Translations under genes and position numbers: made by a program
Notes under the pieces: generated by a model
Database searches by the model: none
The model's input: only the letters and a program-made list of their open reading frames with translations
What the model was told of the DNA's origin: nothing
Assembly (NCBI GenBank): GCA_041739275.1
Contig: JBGSOF010000010.1
Coordinates: forward strand, 1-42,609
Direction of reading: 5' to 3'
Source: WGMI01 sp041739275
GTDB lineage: Bacteria; Bacteroidota; Bacteroidia; Flavobacteriales; Schleiferiaceae
Length of the DNA: 42,609 bases
Part shown: piece by piece, positions 14,598 to 22,733 of the stretch
Numbering within the stretch: the stretch's first letter is position 1
Layout: each line of letters begins with the position of its first letter

Positions 14598-16034
14598 TCA
14601 CCGAAGGCGGGGGGCCTCGTACCTCCGGTCGACCAAATAAATCATCGACGCAAAGGCTGCGCAGCCGAGTTCGAGCTCGCGTCGATTCACGCTTTCGAAG
14701 ACGTCGGTCTCGGCGTGGTGGTGGTCAAAATAGCGCTGAGAATTAATGCTCAAGCCTAACTGCAGCATGTTTGGGTAGAATTCGAGCAAGGGCCCGATGT
14801 CGACCCCGCCGTAGCCCTTTTTAAGCTCGTGAAGTCCGAAGCCCTCAAGCCGAGTGCCCATCGAGTTGAGCCAGCCGAGCTGAGCCTCGCTCCCCACCAA
14901 ATCGAAACCCAGTGGCAAAAACCCACCCCGATCGCTCTCGAGCGCGGCCAAATGGCCTTCTCCTTGGTCGCGAACCCAGCGCGCATAGGTCTTGCCGCCG
15001 AAATTGCCGTTTTCTTCATTCATAAAAAGCACGCATCGCAGCGTATTGCGCGGTTGATATCCCAAAACGGAAAGCAACCGAAGCGCTTCGATCGAATGAA
15101 CCACCCCTGCCCCGTCGTCGTGCGCCCCCTCGCCCACATCCCAGGAGTCCAAATGCCCTCCAAAGGAGATCACCGGAGAGTCCGTTCCCTTTGAACCGTG
15201 AATCTCGGCGATGACGTTAAACGAAGAGGCATCTTTGAAGGTCGCGCAGTTCAGCTGCATAGAAATGCGCACCACACCCTTGTCGAGCGCAGCTTTCAGC
15301 CGATCGGCCGAGGATGTGCTCAGGGCGGCCGCGGGGACCAAATCTCCCTCGGTCGACATTACTCCCGTGTGCGGATGGGGGTCTGTACTCGAAGCCAAAG
15401 AGCGGATCAAGACCCCTGCGGCTCCGAGTTTTTGCGCCCGAACCGAACCCTCGAAACGCTGTGCCGCGCAAGCCCCATAGGCCTTAAAAGTCGAAATGAG
15501 AGAAGCGTCGAAGGCCTGGTCAAAAAAGGCGATTTTGCCTTTCAAAGCAGCGGCAGGCATCGATTGGAGTGCAGCCAGAGAAGCGACATAAACCACTTCG
15601 GCTTCGAGCATGCCTTCAGTGCTTGGCGAGCCGCCCAAGGCCAGCGCTTCGAGCTTTTCGTACCCGCCATCCGAAAGCTGCATCCAGCAAACTTCAGGGG
15701 TTCCCCGCTCCCAGTGAGGCACCTGAACGGGCTGCAAATAGACCGTGTCGAAACCGTAGTTCTCGAGCGTGCGCTGCCCCCAACGCACAGCCATGGCGGC
15801 TTGGGGCGAACCGCTCAAGCGATGGCCCACCGTTTTGCACAAAATCCGCAAGTCCTCGTACGACCGGCCGCGCAGCAAGGCTTCGTCGTGCAGCTTTTTG
15901 AGGAAAGTAGAATCTTCGAGGTATGACTCAGCCGGAGTGTCGCGGCTCAAATCTCCCGAGAAAAAACTCGCCAACGGCTGAGCTCCGACTTCGGCGCTGA
16001 ACCGAATAAAGGCGAAGAAGAGGATGAGGCGCAT
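14598..16034 (-). CDS. M28-family zinc metallopeptidase with PA domain
   Basis: Encodes 478 residues from ATG 16034 (a TTG at 16040 is in frame). Signal peptide about 1-19 ending at VGAQ. A protease-associated-like insert spans about residues 140-230. The peptidase core has the zinc ligands of the family: GGHLDSWD (His about 294), HDDGAG (Asp about 306), NEENG (Glu about 340-341, catalytic and ligand) and FDHHHAETD (final His). The overall plan is that of plasma glutamate carboxypeptidase-like M28 enzymes of Bacteroidota. It should act outside the cytoplasm on peptides. It starts 21 bases after ribF, so it probably shares the macB-like/ribF transcript. Confidence 0.9.
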   Translation of the reverse strand: MRLILFFAFIRFSAEVGAQPLASFFSGDLSRDTPAESYLEDSTFLKKLHDEALLRGRSYEDLRILCKTVGHRLSGSPQAAMAVRWGQRTLENYGFDTVYLQPVQVPHWERGTPEVCWMQLSDGGYEKLEALALGGSPSTEGMLEAEVVYVASLAALQSMPAAALKGKIAFFDQAFDASLISTFKAYGACAAQRFEGSVRAQKLGAAGVLIRSLASSTDPHPHTGVMSTEGDLVPAAALSTSSADRLKAALDKGVVRISMQLNCATFKDASSFNVIAEIHGSKGTDSPVISFGGHLDSWDVGEGAHDDGAGVVHSIEALRLLSVLGYQPRNTLRCVLFMNEENGNFGGKTYARWVRDQGEGHLAALESDRGGFLPLGFDLVGSEAQLGWLNSMGTRLEGFGLHELKKGYGGVDIGPLLEFYPNMLQLGLSINSQRYFDHHHAETDVFESVNRRELELGCAAFASMIYLVDRRYEAPRLR

Positions 16035-16055
16035 GGGCAAAAAGAAAAACTGAGA

Positions 16056-17006
16056 TCAAAAATTGAACGGCAATCCATCGCTCTTCAAGGCTTTTTTTGC
16101 TTGAATCTGATCTTGGTGAAGCTGATCGATCAAGGCTTGAGTGCCCGAAAGCGACACAATCGGCCGCAGGTGTTCAACAAATTCTATTCGCAGGATGCGG
16201 TCGTACAAATCGCCCTCGAAATCAAAAAGATGAACCTCGAAGCGCTCTTCGACTCTGCCGAGTGCAGGCCGCGGACCGAGATGCGCCATGGCTTGGAGCC
16301 AATGATTCTCGGAAACCCTGACCCGGACGGCGTACACTCCGTGCGCCGGCAGCATTTTATCGGCGTCCAAAGGCTCCAAATTGGCGGTCGGAAAACCGAG
16401 GGTTCGCCCGATTTGGTCTCCCTTCACCACCCGCGCGTCTAAACCGTAGAAATAGCCCAAAAAAGAAGCTGCCCGATCGACTTTGCCCTCAGAAAGCGCG
16501 GTTCGAATCTTGGTGCTACTCACCGCGACTCGATCGACATCCAGCGCAGGTATCTCCTCAACATCAAAGCCATACAAAGGCGCGAATTCTCGCAAATGCT
16601 CAAAGCTCCCCTCTCGGTTACGCCCGAAATGGTGGTCGTGCCCAATCACCAACTTGCGAACTCCGATGTGCTCTACCAAGAGATTCCGGACAAAATCGAG
16701 GGAGCGAATTCGCGAAAATTCTAGCGTAAATTCTTGTACGATCAAGTGGTCGAGCCCGGTCTTTCGCAGTCGATCAATTTTCTCATCGAGGCTGCTCAAA
16801 AGTTTCAAAGGAGTTTCGGGCTGGAGCACCTTGCGCGGATGCGGATCGAAGGTGATCAACACACTTTCTCCCCCCAAAGCCCGAGCGCTCTTCACCAGGC
16901 GATCGAGTATGCTCAAATGCCCCAAATGAACGCCGTCAAAAGTGCCGGTCGTGGCCACGGCATCTCTGAGCCGCGAAAACGAATCCATCGAACGATAGAC
17001 CTTCAT
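16056..17006 (-). CDS. ribF: Bifunctional riboflavin kinase / FAD synthetase
   Basis: Encodes 316 residues, usual length. The N-terminal nucleotidyltransferase half has GTFDGVHLGH (21-30) and the SSTKIR signature (about 163). The C-terminal riboflavin kinase half has GDQIGRTLGFPTANL (about 195-209), with the PTAN magnesium/ATP loop, and FEVHLFDFEGDLY (about 248). It converts riboflavin to FMN and then FAD. The ATG overlaps the stop of the upstream permease gene by four bases (ATGA), so translational coupling is likely. No FMN riboswitch-like region precedes it. Confidence 0.96.
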   Translation of the reverse strand: MKVYRSMDSFSRLRDAVATTGTFDGVHLGHLSILDRLVKSARALGGESVLITFDPHPRKVLQPETPLKLLSSLDEKIDRLRKTGLDHLIVQEFTLEFSRIRSLDFVRNLLVEHIGVRKLVIGHDHHFGRNREGSFEHLREFAPLYGFDVEEIPALDVDRVAVSSTKIRTALSEGKVDRAASFLGYFYGLDARVVKGDQIGRTLGFPTANLEPLDADKMLPAHGVYAVRVRVSENHWLQAMAHLGPRPALGRVEERFEVHLFDFEGDLYDRILRIEFVEHLRPIVSLSGTQALIDQLHQDQIQAKKALKSDGLPFNF

Positions 17007-18247
17007 TCGTAGCGCAGGGCCTCGATGGGGTCGAGCTTAGACGCCTTGAGCGCGGGGTACAAACCGCTGATCAAGCCCACGACAAAGCAAAGAGCCAAAG
17101 AGCCGATGAGCCAGTCTACGGGCAAGACAAAAGTCCCTCCGACCAAAGCGGCCACCCCGTTGCCAATCGCGATTCCGAGCACCGCACCCACCAGACCGCC
17201 GATTTGGCAGATCACGATGGCTTCGGTTAAAAACTGAAATCGAATGGCCTCAGAACGAGCACCCAAGGCTTTTCGCGTGCCAATTTCGCGCGTTCGTTCC
17301 GTTACGGAGACCAACATGATGTTCATCAGCGCGATAGAAGAGCCCAATAAAGTAATTCCGCCCACGAAATACGCGATCAAATTGACCACTTGAAGGTCCT
17401 CGATCACGCGCTCTGAAATCTGATTGCTTCGGGTAATGGCAAAATTATCATCTTGGCGCGGTGCCAGCCTTCGCACGGCGCGCATCAAAGCTGTGGCCTC
17501 GGCCACCGAGCGCTCGATTTCGATGGCCGAGGGAGCCATCACACTCACAGAATACGTTCTGCCGGTGTATGGATAAACGACATTCGCGAGTCGATAAGAC
17601 AGAAAAACGGCATTGTCTCCACCCATGCCAATTCCGTCTCCCTTACTTTTTAAAATGCCGACAATGCGCAGGGGTCTGCCTGCCACTTTAATCATTTGAC
17701 CGAGCGCTTCGCGGTTCTTGAACAGTTTGTTGACTACGTCTTTACCCACGACCACCACCGGCGAACCCGCGTCGACTTCTCGTGCAGAAAGCCCTCTTCC
17801 CCGCTCGATTTCGTACCCACCCGTTTCGAAATAGCGCTCGTCGATGCCCCAAACGCGGACATTGGGGTCTGTTTTGGCCGAGCTTGTTTTAATTTCTGCG
17901 TTGCCCGTAGCCCAAAAAGAAATCGAGCCCAGGCCGACCCCGGCGGTAAGGCGATCGCGGAATTCTTCGGCTTGGCGGAGTTCGATGCGGGGATTGGGCT
18001 TGGAGCGTTCGCCCCGACCGTTAATCCAAATTTGAGGGCCGCGGTTTTGGACTGTAAAAGTGTTCGACCCCATCAGCGCAAATTGACTTTCGATGCTGCT
18101 CGCAAGTGCGTCGGTGCTGGTGAGAATGCCGACCAGAGCCATGATTCCGAAGGCGATGATCATCACAGTCAGCACCGTGCGGAGCATTTGCGCCCGAATC
18201 GACTCGAGGGCCATCGACAAATACTCGCGAAATAGTTTGGACTTCAT
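17003..18247 (-). CDS. MacB-like ABC transporter permease (FtsX family)
   Basis: Encodes 414 residues: one N-terminal membrane segment (about 20-42), a large periplasmic MacB_PCD-type domain (about 45-285) and three C-terminal segments (about 290-312, 340-365, 378-400). The ERTREIGTRKALGA block after the second segment and the closing GLYPALKASKLDPIEALRYE are diagnostic of the family. Such permeases drive mechanotransmission across the periplasm with a separate ATPase. No ATPase or adaptor gene is in this window, so partners must lie elsewhere. It precedes ribF with a four-base overlap. A TACCTTTA box lies seven bases before the ATG. Confidence 0.92.
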   Translation of the reverse strand: MKSKLFREYLSMALESIRAQMLRTVLTVMIIAFGIMALVGILTSTDALASSIESQFALMGSNTFTVQNRGPQIWINGRGERSKPNPRIELRQAEEFRDRLTAGVGLGSISFWATGNAEIKTSSAKTDPNVRVWGIDERYFETGGYEIERGRGLSAREVDAGSPVVVVGKDVVNKLFKNREALGQMIKVAGRPLRIVGILKSKGDGIGMGGDNAVFLSYRLANVVYPYTGRTYSVSVMAPSAIEIERSVAEATALMRAVRRLAPRQDDNFAITRSNQISERVIEDLQVVNLIAYFVGGITLLGSSIALMNIMLVSVTERTREIGTRKALGARSEAIRFQFLTEAIVICQIGGLVGAVLGIAIGNGVAALVGGTFVLPVDWLIGSLALCFVVGLISGLYPALKASKLDPIEALRYE

Positions 18248-18254
18248 TCGAGAT

Positions 18255-18262
18255 TAAAGGTA
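18255..18262 (-). promoter_or_regulatory. -7-like box (TACCTTTA)
   Basis: Seven of eight positions compatible with TAnnTTTG (last base differs), seven bases before the permease ATG. No -33 TTG at normal spacing was seen, so it is only a candidate. Confidence 0.35.
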
Positions 18263-18274
18263 TGCCAACAGGCT

Positions 18275-19468
18275 TTAGCGCGCCAGCAGGACGGCTTTTA
18301 AACCGGGTTTTGCGAGCAAACCAAAGGCCATGATAAAACAAATTCCCATGAGCGCGGCAGATACCCCGAAAGGCCAAGCCGAGCCGATTCCATAAAGCGC
18401 GCCTCCGAACACCGGCCCGATGACGCGTCCGAGCGAGCTGTAGCTCTGGGCGGTGCCCATGAGCAGGCCTTGTTCGCCGGGGGCGGCCACCTTCGAAATC
18501 AGTGAACTCAGGGTCGGGGTGAGAAAGGCGTTTCCCAAACTGATCAAGGTCAGCGAGAGCAGTTCGACCCAGAGAAAGTTGGCTTTGTCGGGCAAGGGCA
18601 TCATCGCGAGGCCTACGAGCATCAGCAGTATGCCGTTGAGCAGGAGCTTGCGCTCGCCAAAAGTCCGGTTGAGTGGCCCCACGAGCAGGCCTTGCATCAA
18701 CGCAGCCAGCACGCCGATAAACAAAAACATATAGCCAATTTGGGTTCCGCTGAGACCATACTTCCCGGCCCACAAGAGGGTCGAGGTGATTTGCATCATC
18801 GAGAAAGCGCTCACAAAGACGAGGCTGAGCAACATGAGTTCGCGCACTGTGTCTCTTTGAATTACTCTGAATATTTCAACCAAAGGATTGGCGAACAGAG
18901 GCTTGGATGTGTTCTTTTCCTTGAGCGACTCTTCGAGCAGCAAGCCGCAGAGAATGAGATTCATAAAGCTGAATGCGGCCGCGGAGTATCCCACCCACTC
19001 GATTCCGAAATTGTCTTTGAGAAACCCGCCTACCGGGGGGCCGATAATAAAACCAAGGCCGAATGCGGCACCGATGATTCCGAAGTTCTTGGCGCGGTCG
19101 GCTGGTGCAGAAATGTCTGAGATATAGGCCTGAGCCGCAGAGATGTTGGCCGCGGCGATGCCCGCCAGCAGACGCGCTACAAACAGCCATGCGAGGGTGT
19201 GGGCATGGGCGAAGAGAAGGTAGCTGAGCCCCATCAGCAGCATGCTGATCATCAAGACCGGTTTGCGTCCGTAGCGGTCGCTCAGCCCTCCCCAAAACGG
19301 CCCAAAAATGAACTGCATGATGCTAAACGAGGCGGCTACGAGGCCGATCAACACGTTCGATGCTCCGAGTTCTTGTGCGAACAAGGGGAGAATGGGGATG
19401 ATGAGGCCAAAGCCGAGCAGGTCGACGAATACGATCAAAAAGATGACGAGCAAGGGGCGGGGCTTCAT
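18275..19468 (-). CDS. MFS transporter, TetA-like (DHA1 group)
   Basis: Encodes 397 residues with about twelve hydrophobic segments. The first contains FVDLLGFGLIIPILPLF, typical of the TetA/multidrug DHA1 group. Motif A is GLSDRYGRKPVL (about 61-72), between segments 2 and 3. GIIGAAFGLGFIIGPPVGG (about 130) is the antiporter motif C. It should export small molecules by proton antiport, but the substrate is unknown, and a resistance role should not be assumed from homology alone. It is followed 27 bases later by the permease gene on the same strand. A TACCTTCG box lies seven bases before the ATG. Confidence 0.92.
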   Translation of the reverse strand: MKPRPLLVIFLIVFVDLLGFGLIIPILPLFAQELGASNVLIGLVAASFSIMQFIFGPFWGGLSDRYGRKPVLMISMLLMGLSYLLFAHAHTLAWLFVARLLAGIAAANISAAQAYISDISAPADRAKNFGIIGAAFGLGFIIGPPVGGFLKDNFGIEWVGYSAAAFSFMNLILCGLLLEESLKEKNTSKPLFANPLVEIFRVIQRDTVRELMLLSLVFVSAFSMMQITSTLLWAGKYGLSGTQIGYMFLFIGVLAALMQGLLVGPLNRTFGERKLLLNGILLMLVGLAMMPLPDKANFLWVELLSLTLISLGNAFLTPTLSSLISKVAAPGEQGLLMGTAQSYSSLGRVIGPVFGGALYGIGSAWPFGVSAALMGICFIMAFGLLAKPGLKAVLLAR

Positions 19469-19475
19469 AGCGGCG

Positions 19476-19483
19476 CGAAGGTA
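19476..19483 (-). promoter_or_regulatory. -7-like box (TACCTTCG)
   Basis: One mismatch to TAnnTTTG. The sequence TACCTTCGCG and the short gap to ATG (seven bases) closely match the region upstream of ychF and resemble that of pyrR, so the pattern recurs in this window. Confidence 0.45.
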
Positions 19484-19511
19484 GGGTTGGGGGGTGGTTT
19501 GGGGGGCGTGC

Positions 19512-19580
19512 CCTGACGACGCTGCGCGTGTCAGGACCGGGCTTTTCGCTATAGCCCTGACGCGGCGCTGCCGGTCAGGG
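19512..19580. repeat. Pair of REP-like hairpins (CCTGAC...GTCAGG)
   Basis: Two palindromes: 19512-19535 with arms CCTGAC/GTCAGG and 19555-19580 with arms CCCTGAC/GTCAGGG. They resemble the optional CCTGAC-CGCAGC-GTCAG hairpin of the array at 912-1300. They lie just upstream of the MFS gene, at the edge of a 1.2 kb gene-free island. Confidence 0.7.
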
Positions 19581-19735
19581 GCTGCCGCTGCAATCCCTCA
19601 CGCGCTACGGGGGCGGGGTGTTTCTTGACCCGTTCGGCTTCGTTGCGTGACGACGATTGCCCGCGTTTTCTTCTTGAAAAGGACCGTTTTCAAATGAAGC
19701 TTCGGACGTTATTCTCGCTTTTCGTCAACCATTCT

Positions 19736-19812
19736 CCTCCGAAATAGTCGTCACTCGCTGAAAGCGAGCGACTGGGACGCTTTTTTTCAGTCCCTCGGCT
19801 GCGCCGAGTGAC
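19736..19812. repeat. Intergenic repeat, copy 1 (partner at 20567)
   Basis: About 67 bases match 20567-20632 closely, starting CCTCCGAAATAGTCGTCA and including the GACTGGGACGCTTTTTTTCAG hairpin. This copy keeps intact palindromes: CTCGCT-GAA-AGCGAG, CTCGGC-TGC-GCCGAG, and the outer pair GTCACTCG/CGAGTGAC. Weaker similarity extends about 50 bases to the left. No coding content. Confidence 0.8.
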
Positions 19813-19904
19813 AACTATGGCCTGAGTTTTTAACTCGGAAAGGGTCGCGGCCTTCAGGCAATTCTGGGCGTAGGCCCCAGCCTACGCCCTTGATTATCTG
19901 GATC

Positions 19905-20190
19905 TTCAGCTCGAGAACCTTATGCTTCGACAGCTTTGATCCAAAGTTGTCCTCCGTGGTTCATTCCCTCGCTTTTTGTAAGATGTCTTCCCCGCCCCCG
20001 CGGAGGGCTTCTTTCTTTGTGAGGGCCAAAGAAAGAGTAGAGCCACGATGACTCGTGGCTCTGTCGGAGACCTAGCCTATCGTTTTCTCTACTGGTCGCG
20101 CGACCAAACGACTAAAGCGTTTGGCTTTGAGCGACCCTGCTTACGCTCGCGGGTGCCGGGCGAGAGAGGTTTTACGCGCCTTTTTATTCG
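19905..20190. repeat. Dispersed intergenic repeat, inverted relative to 39926-40217
   Basis: Carries the module GTTGTCCTCCGTGGTTCATT (19946-19965), a segment ending in GGGCTTCTTTCTTTG with a CCAAAGAAAG hairpin partner, a perfect 10-base palindrome AGAGCCACGA-TGAC-TCGTGGCTCT (20039-20062), and GGTCGCGCGACC. Each landmark, except the palindromes, has a counterpart in reverse order at 39926-40217. The open frame at 20041-20308 crosses it but shows no protein features. Confidence 0.7.
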
Positions 20191-20231
20191 GATGTCGTGT
20201 TTGACGGCCTGCGGCCGATTGCTCATGATTT

Positions 20232-20489
20232 GTGTCCTCCGTGGTTCATTCCCTGCCGTTGACTTTAATGTCTTCCTCGCTGCCGCGGGGTGTAAATCAA
20301 AGCCGTAGAGAGGGAATGAACAACGCAGGCCAACGTTAAAGCATCATCGGCGAAGCCGGAAGATATCTTCCCGAAGACCCAGATATATCTTGTAGGACCT
20401 CAGTTCAATTAATCTTCTGTATGCCTTTTTATAACCAAAGATTGAATATTCTTCTGCCGGAATAGACGGTGTTTCCCAGAAATATCCTG
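20232..20489. repeat. Second dispersed repeat, with an internal inverted pair
   Basis: The 22-base module occurs reversed at 20232-20253 and forward at 20312-20334, forming an inverted pair. From 20312 the sequence parallels 40145-40322: the module is followed by GCGAAGCCGGAAGA and, exactly 163 bases after the module start in both places, CCCAGAAATATCCTG (20475-20489 and 40308-40322). The middle is diverged. This looks like an old non-coding element copied to several intergenic sites. Confidence 0.7.
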
Positions 20490-20566
20490 TGACCCGTTTT
20501 CAACTCGGACAAGACAGATTCATCATGGGAGTTTGGACGTCGTTCGCGCCTTTCTTCAGCTATACC

Positions 20567-20637
20567 CCTCCGAAATAGTCGTCAACGCTGAAAGCTAGCG
20601 ACTGGGACGCTTTTTTTCAGTCCCTCGGCTGCTGACG
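20567..20637. repeat. Intergenic repeat, copy 2 (partner at 19736)
   Basis: Direct copy of 19736-19802, offset by 831 bases. Here the left palindrome is broken (ACGCTGAAAGCTAGCG), and the copy ends at TCGGCTGCTGAC, just before the rnz 3' end. Together with copy 1 it flanks the whole repeat island. Confidence 0.8.
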
Positions 20638-20666
20638 ATTGAGCATAACTGCGGCCCGTTTGCCCC

Positions 20667-21581
20667 CTACCCCTCCACCACCAACCCATCCTCGGCGAGG
20701 AGGGCATTCGGAAAAATGGGGCGGGCTTCGTCGAGAAAGGCGGTTCGGTCTTCGTAGCGCACGCTGTAGTGCCCGAGCAGGAGGCGGCCGGCAGCGGCGC
20801 TTTGGGCAATCTGTGCCGCTTGTTCGGCCGTAGAATGAAAGGTCTTGTGCGCCAAGGCCTCGTCAGGCTTCAAAAAAGTCGATTCGTGATACAACAAGTC
20901 TACCCCTTGCACCCAATTGGCCAGTTCGGGCAGATAGGCCGTATCGGTGCAAAAGGCATAGCGAAACGGAGCGCGCGGAGCCTCGGTGAGCAGCGCATTC
21001 GCAATGGTTTCTCCCTCGGGCGAAAGCCAGTCTTCTCCCCTGCGCAGTCGGTGGATGTCGCAACTCGGAACCCCGTGGCGAATCAATGCCTCGCGGAGCA
21101 TTTTTCGCGGAAGCGGCTTTTCTTCAAACAAAAATCCACAACACGACACCGAGTGTTTGAGCGGCATGCTCGAAATCTGCACGGCCTCATCTTCAAAAAT
21201 CAGGGCGGGCGCAGCGAAATTCAGAGGATGAAAGAGCAGCGGAAATCGCAGCCACGTATTCGAAATCCGCAGTTGCAAGCGAATCAGTTTTTCGAGCGGC
21301 TCAGGAGCGTAAATGTGCAGTTCGCGCTGCCGCTCGAGCATGTGAAAGGACGAAATCAAACCGATTAAACCGAAGTAGTGATCGCCGTGCAGATGGCTGA
21401 TAAAAATTCGATCGATTCGGCTGAATTTCAGCTTTCTCCTGCGAAGCTCGATTTGAGTTCCCTCGCCACAATCGACCAAAAAATGCCTCGAACGCAACAA
21501 GAGATGTTGCGCCGTCGGGCGATGTCGCGTCGTGGGCGTCGCACTCGAACACCCTAGAATGGTTAGGACAAAGCGGTCCAA
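20667..21581 (-). CDS. rnz: Ribonuclease Z
   Basis: Encodes 304 residues with the metallo-beta-lactamase fold of tRNA 3'-endonucleases. SHLHGDHYFGL (62-72) holds the zinc ligands and catalytic Asp; CTDTAYLPEL (about 212) gives the bridging Asp; HKTFHSTAEQAA (about 245) and LLGHYSVRY (about 270) complete the site. Length fits the short RNase Z form. It processes the 3' ends of tRNA precursors that lack encoded CCA, in agreement with the two CCA-less tRNA genes in this window. It is the last gene of the pyrR-pyrB run, 10 bases after the T9SS protein gene. Confidence 0.96.
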   Translation of the reverse strand: MDRFVLTILGCSSATPTTRHRPTAQHLLLRSRHFLVDCGEGTQIELRRRKLKFSRIDRIFISHLHGDHYFGLIGLISSFHMLERQRELHIYAPEPLEKLIRLQLRISNTWLRFPLLFHPLNFAAPALIFEDEAVQISSMPLKHSVSCCGFLFEEKPLPRKMLREALIRHGVPSCDIHRLRRGEDWLSPEGETIANALLTEAPRAPFRYAFCTDTAYLPELANWVQGVDLLYHESTFLKPDEALAHKTFHSTAEQAAQIAQSAAAGRLLLGHYSVRYEDRTAFLDEARPIFPNALLAEDGLVVEG

Positions 21582-21591
21582 TCGACCCCGA

Positions 21592-22341
21592 TCAGGGTTC
21601 GATCAGCAAGGGAATTCGGGCAACGCCCCGCCCGTTGCGCAAGCGCACTACATAACTGCCGGGGGCCAAGCCCTCCATTCCGAGGCGCTCGGCCGGCGTT
21701 CCCGGTTCCAGAACGACCGAATACAACAGCCGTCCGCTGGGGTCGAAGAGCTCGACATACCGGCGCTCGCCCGAGGTTCCCGTCAGCGAAAAGAGACCGT
21801 TGCTCGGATTCGGAAACAACACTGCCCCGAGCGAATTCGATTCGTCGATGGACTGAGGCGGAAGGATTTCGAGCACAAACTGGAACGGGCTTACAACCAC
21901 CGTATCGAGAAAGCCCGGCACATTGACCACTACTTTGACATCCACTTGCATATTGTACTGACCCGCTTGGGTGGGGGTTCCAAAAATCCGGATGCAACCA
22001 TTCTCACCTCCGGCCCAGGTGCAGTTCGGGGTATCGCAGGCATAGCCCAAGCCGTTCGGAATATTGAAGACGCCCGCAATGCCGAGGCTGTCGACGGGGG
22101 CATTGATGGTAAAGCCTCCGATATCGACCACGGTATCGGTCAACACCCGAATCTGGGTCAGGTAGTCGAGAAATTGGCCTTCGTAGGCATCGGGCAAAAC
22201 CACGTAGGTGGTATCGACAAACGAACCTGCAGGCGGATAGATGCCCGGGGTGGTGATCGACCCATCAGGTACGCACTGCGCGCCGAGCGACAGAGACGCA
22301 AACGAAGCCAGAAGAGCGCCGAACGTGAAAATGTTTTTCAT
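21592..22341 (-). CDS. Secreted protein with T9SS type A sorting domain
   Basis: Encodes 249 residues. ATG 22341 gives a clean signal peptide (MKNIFTFGALLASF, cleavage after SLGAQ). The middle is a short beta-rich domain with several cysteines (CVPDG, CDTPNCTW, CIRIFG). The C-terminal 80 residues are a type IX secretion signal: LFPNPSNGLFSL, then LFDPSGRLLYS, then GLAPGSYVVRLR. It should be exported through the Por/Sor system and anchored or released at the surface. Longer upstream starts lack a signal and are rejected. Its presence inside a pyrimidine/rnz gene run is unexpected. Confidence 0.88.
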   Translation of the reverse strand: MKNIFTFGALLASFASLSLGAQCVPDGSITTPGIYPPAGSFVDTTYVVLPDAYEGQFLDYLTQIRVLTDTVVDIGGFTINAPVDSLGIAGVFNIPNGLGYACDTPNCTWAGGENGCIRIFGTPTQAGQYNMQVDVKVVVNVPGFLDTVVVSPFQFVLEILPPQSIDESNSLGAVLFPNPSNGLFSLTGTSGERRYVELFDPSGRLLYSVVLEPGTPAERLGMEGLAPGSYVVRLRNGRGVARIPLLIEP

Positions 22342-22367
22342 GGGGAAATAAGCGTTACAGGATTCAA

Positions 22368-22706
22368 TTAAAAGCCGAGTTCTCTTTGAATGCGCTCCAT
22401 TTCGATATAGTCGAGCGCTTCGCCAAAGGTGGGGACTAAGGGCCATTCTTCGTCGCTAAAAAGAGCAAAACGGTTTTCGGGCACCACCAATACGAGCGAA
22501 CGGTTTTGTTCGCGGATCGATTCAATGGCTTCGAAGAGCAGTTCAGGCTCCTCAAGTGCTTCAATATCCGGAAGTTCGAGCACGGCATCGGTTGCGAGCA
22601 CAATCGCATCCATCAATGCCTGCCACAATTCGAGATTGAGCAGCGCGGCTCGGGTTTCGTAGCGTGCGATTCGGGCATCTTCAATGGCTTTCCAAGGACT
22701 GTCCAT
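22368..22706 (-). CDS. Small conserved-looking protein between pyrB and rnz
   Basis: Encodes 112 acidic, largely helical residues with no signal or membrane segment. Only the C-terminus rings a bell: VPTFGEALDYIEMERIQRELGF (from about residue 91; the core is PTxxEAxDxIEMExIxRxLGF). Flavobacteria often carry, beside rnz, a small STAS-like protein with a similar ending; this is from memory. A central RSLVLVVPENRFALF strand region (about 68-82) would fit such a fold. Function unknown. It lies 27 bases after pyrB and 26 before the T9SS gene. Confidence 0.65.
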   Translation of the reverse strand: MDSPWKAIEDARIARYETRAALLNLELWQALMDAIVLATDAVLELPDIEALEEPELLFEAIESIREQNRSLVLVVPENRFALFSDEEWPLVPTFGEALDYIEMERIQRELGF

Positions 22707-22733
22707 GGTGCGTCAGAATCAAAGGTTCTCAGA

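Noticed and set aside
17007..17060. Possible FMN riboswitch upstream of ribF
   Set aside because: The ribF start overlaps the upstream permease gene, so no untranslated leader exists.
18275..19468. Tetracycline resistance gene (tet)
   Set aside because: The protein belongs to the TetA-like DHA1 group, but general motifs do not establish the substrate and no TetR-type regulator is adjacent.
20041..20308. 86-codon plus-strand open frame
   Set aside because: Crosses palindromes and repeat modules shared with 40 kb; no start signal or domain.
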